Shown in pieces: positions 5,256 to 5,921 of a stretch of DNA of 5,921 bases (within the stretch, counting starts at the first letter, position 1; each line of letters opens with the position of its first letter). The notes below the pieces were generated by a model. The model was given only the letters and a program-made list of their open reading frames with translations. It had not been told where the DNA came from and did no database searches. Position numbers and translations under genes: made by a program. Source of the DNA: Thermoflexales bacterium (GTDB lineage: Bacteria > Chloroflexota > Anaerolineae > Fen-1058); the NCBI GenBank assembly GCA_030834835.1, contig JAUQXD010000431.1, forward strand, positions 1-5,921, in the 5' to 3' direction.

Positions 5256-5921
5256 TGGCGTTGCCTCCCGGCGTACTCTGCCGCAAATGCCTGGGCATCG
5301 AAGCGTTGGCTGTTAATGCTGGCGGATTCATCGGAGGCGAGATAAACGAAAACAGGTGTCACATCTTCGGGCCTGGCCCATTGCGCCGGGTCTTCAGTCG
5401 GTTCAGCCAGGCGATGCATCACGGTGTCCATACTGCCCGGATCGACGCTGTTGATGCGCACGCCCGTGCCGTGCAGTTCGGCCGCCCACGTCCGGGTCAG
5501 GTGGTCGAGCGCCGCCTTCGAAACACCGTACGCGCCCCAGGTGGGATAGCCGACCACGCCCGCATCGGAACTCACGTTGATGATCGAACCCGCGCCGCGC
5601 GTCAGCATTTGTCCGACCAGCGCGCGCGTCAGCAAAAACGAGCCGGTCACATTGGTGCGCAATACCTGCTCAAAATCCTCGACGGGATAATCCACGAGAT
5701 AGGGCATGGGCGTCGGCCCCAAAGCGGACGCATTGTTGATCAGCACATCCACCCGGCCGAAATGCGCCAGCGATTCACCCGCCAGCCGTTCCACATCCGC
5801 CCGATCGGCCACGTCCGCGACAACGCTTAACACCGCCGCACCCAGCACCCGGACGGCCCGTTCGGTCTCCGCCAGTTCAGCCGCGCTCGATGATCGTGAA
5901 TTGAGAATCAGCTTCGCCCCC
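5252..5921 (-). CDS. Short-chain dehydrogenase/reductase (SDR), N-terminus cut by the window edge
   Basis: An NAD(P)-dependent oxidoreductase of the classical SDR family; 222 codons are visible. The reading frame continues in good SDR sequence to the right edge: GAKLILNSRS, the end of the second strand of the Rossmann fold. So the GTG at 5848 is internal and not the start. About 30 residues, including the TGxxxGIG cofactor motif, lie outside the window. In visible numbering, NNAS (62-65) is the NNAG motif with Ser for Gly. N90 in LRTNVTG, S118 in INVSSDAG, Y131 and K135 in YGVSK form the full catalytic tetrad. NSVDPGSMDT (157-166) is the usual PG motif. The C-terminus (SINSQRFDAQAFA) is where the substrate loop and final strand lie. 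It overlaps the QueA-family gene by 4 bases, so the two share an mRNA. The substrate cannot be predicted. Confidence 0.93.
   Translation of the reverse strand, partial: GAKLILNSRSSSAAELAETERAVRVLGAAVLSVVADVADRADVERLAGESLAHFGRVDVLINNASALGPTPMPYLVDYPVEDFEQVLRTNVTGSFLLTRALVGQMLTRGAGSIINVSSDAGVVGYPTWGAYGVSKAALDHLTRTWAAELHGTGVRINSVDPGSMDTVMHRLAEPTEDPAQWARPEDVTPVFVYLASDESASINSQRFDAQAFAAEYAGRQRQ
5264..5269 (-). promoter_or_regulatory. Ribosome binding site of the QueA-family gene, inside the end of the SDR gene
   Basis: GGGAGG on the minus strand lies 8 bases ahead of the ATG at 5255 and inside the last codons of the SDR gene. Together with the ATGA overlap of stop and start (5252-5255), it supports translational coupling of the pair and fixes the QueA-family start. 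Confidence 0.75.

Noticed and set aside
5846..5848. GTG at 5848 as the start of the SDR gene
   Set aside because: The upstream frame continues to the window edge with typical SDR sequence, so the codon is internal.

Overview
The window is GC-rich (about 60% by eye) bacterial chromosome. All five supported genes lie on the minus strand, so transcription runs from right to left. They form two blocks separated by about 700 bases of non-coding DNA. The organism cannot be fixed from this sequence. The divergent QueA-like protein paired with a short-chain dehydrogenase, and a relic of a LamG-type domain, would fit a Chloroflexota or actinobacterial type of genome. That is a weak inference from memory of such pairs.

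Right block (4200-5921): the C-terminal three quarters or more of a short-chain dehydrogenase/reductase (SDR) enters from the right edge. Its stop overlaps the start of a QueA-family protein as ATGA. The QueA-like protein is full length, but several of the most conserved QueA sequence blocks are altered. It may therefore be a paralogue with a different job from queuosine synthesis.

Middle (3498-4199): no intact gene is seen. The region holds a frame-shifted 5' relic of a LamG-like domain on the plus strand, two small inverted repeats, and a promoter facing left. That promoter matches the sigma-54 -24/-12 consensus closely, with exact spacing. It lies about 50 bases ahead of the start of the left block.

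Left block (25-3497): a tight three-gene operon. In order of transcription it encodes: (A) a 217-residue protein with an acidic N-terminus, a conserved-looking helical segment, a glycine-zipper hydrophobic core and a basic C-terminal tail; (B) a 439-residue protein with an HEVGH zinc-protease motif and a downstream glutamate that fits a gluzincin; (C) a 494-residue protein I do not recognise. The spacings are 4 and 10 bases, and the ribosome site of C overlaps the stop of B. The three are probably made together. A plausible but unproven reading is that B processes or releases the hydrophobic protein A, with C as an accessory or partner. This operon is the best candidate in the window for an undescribed system.
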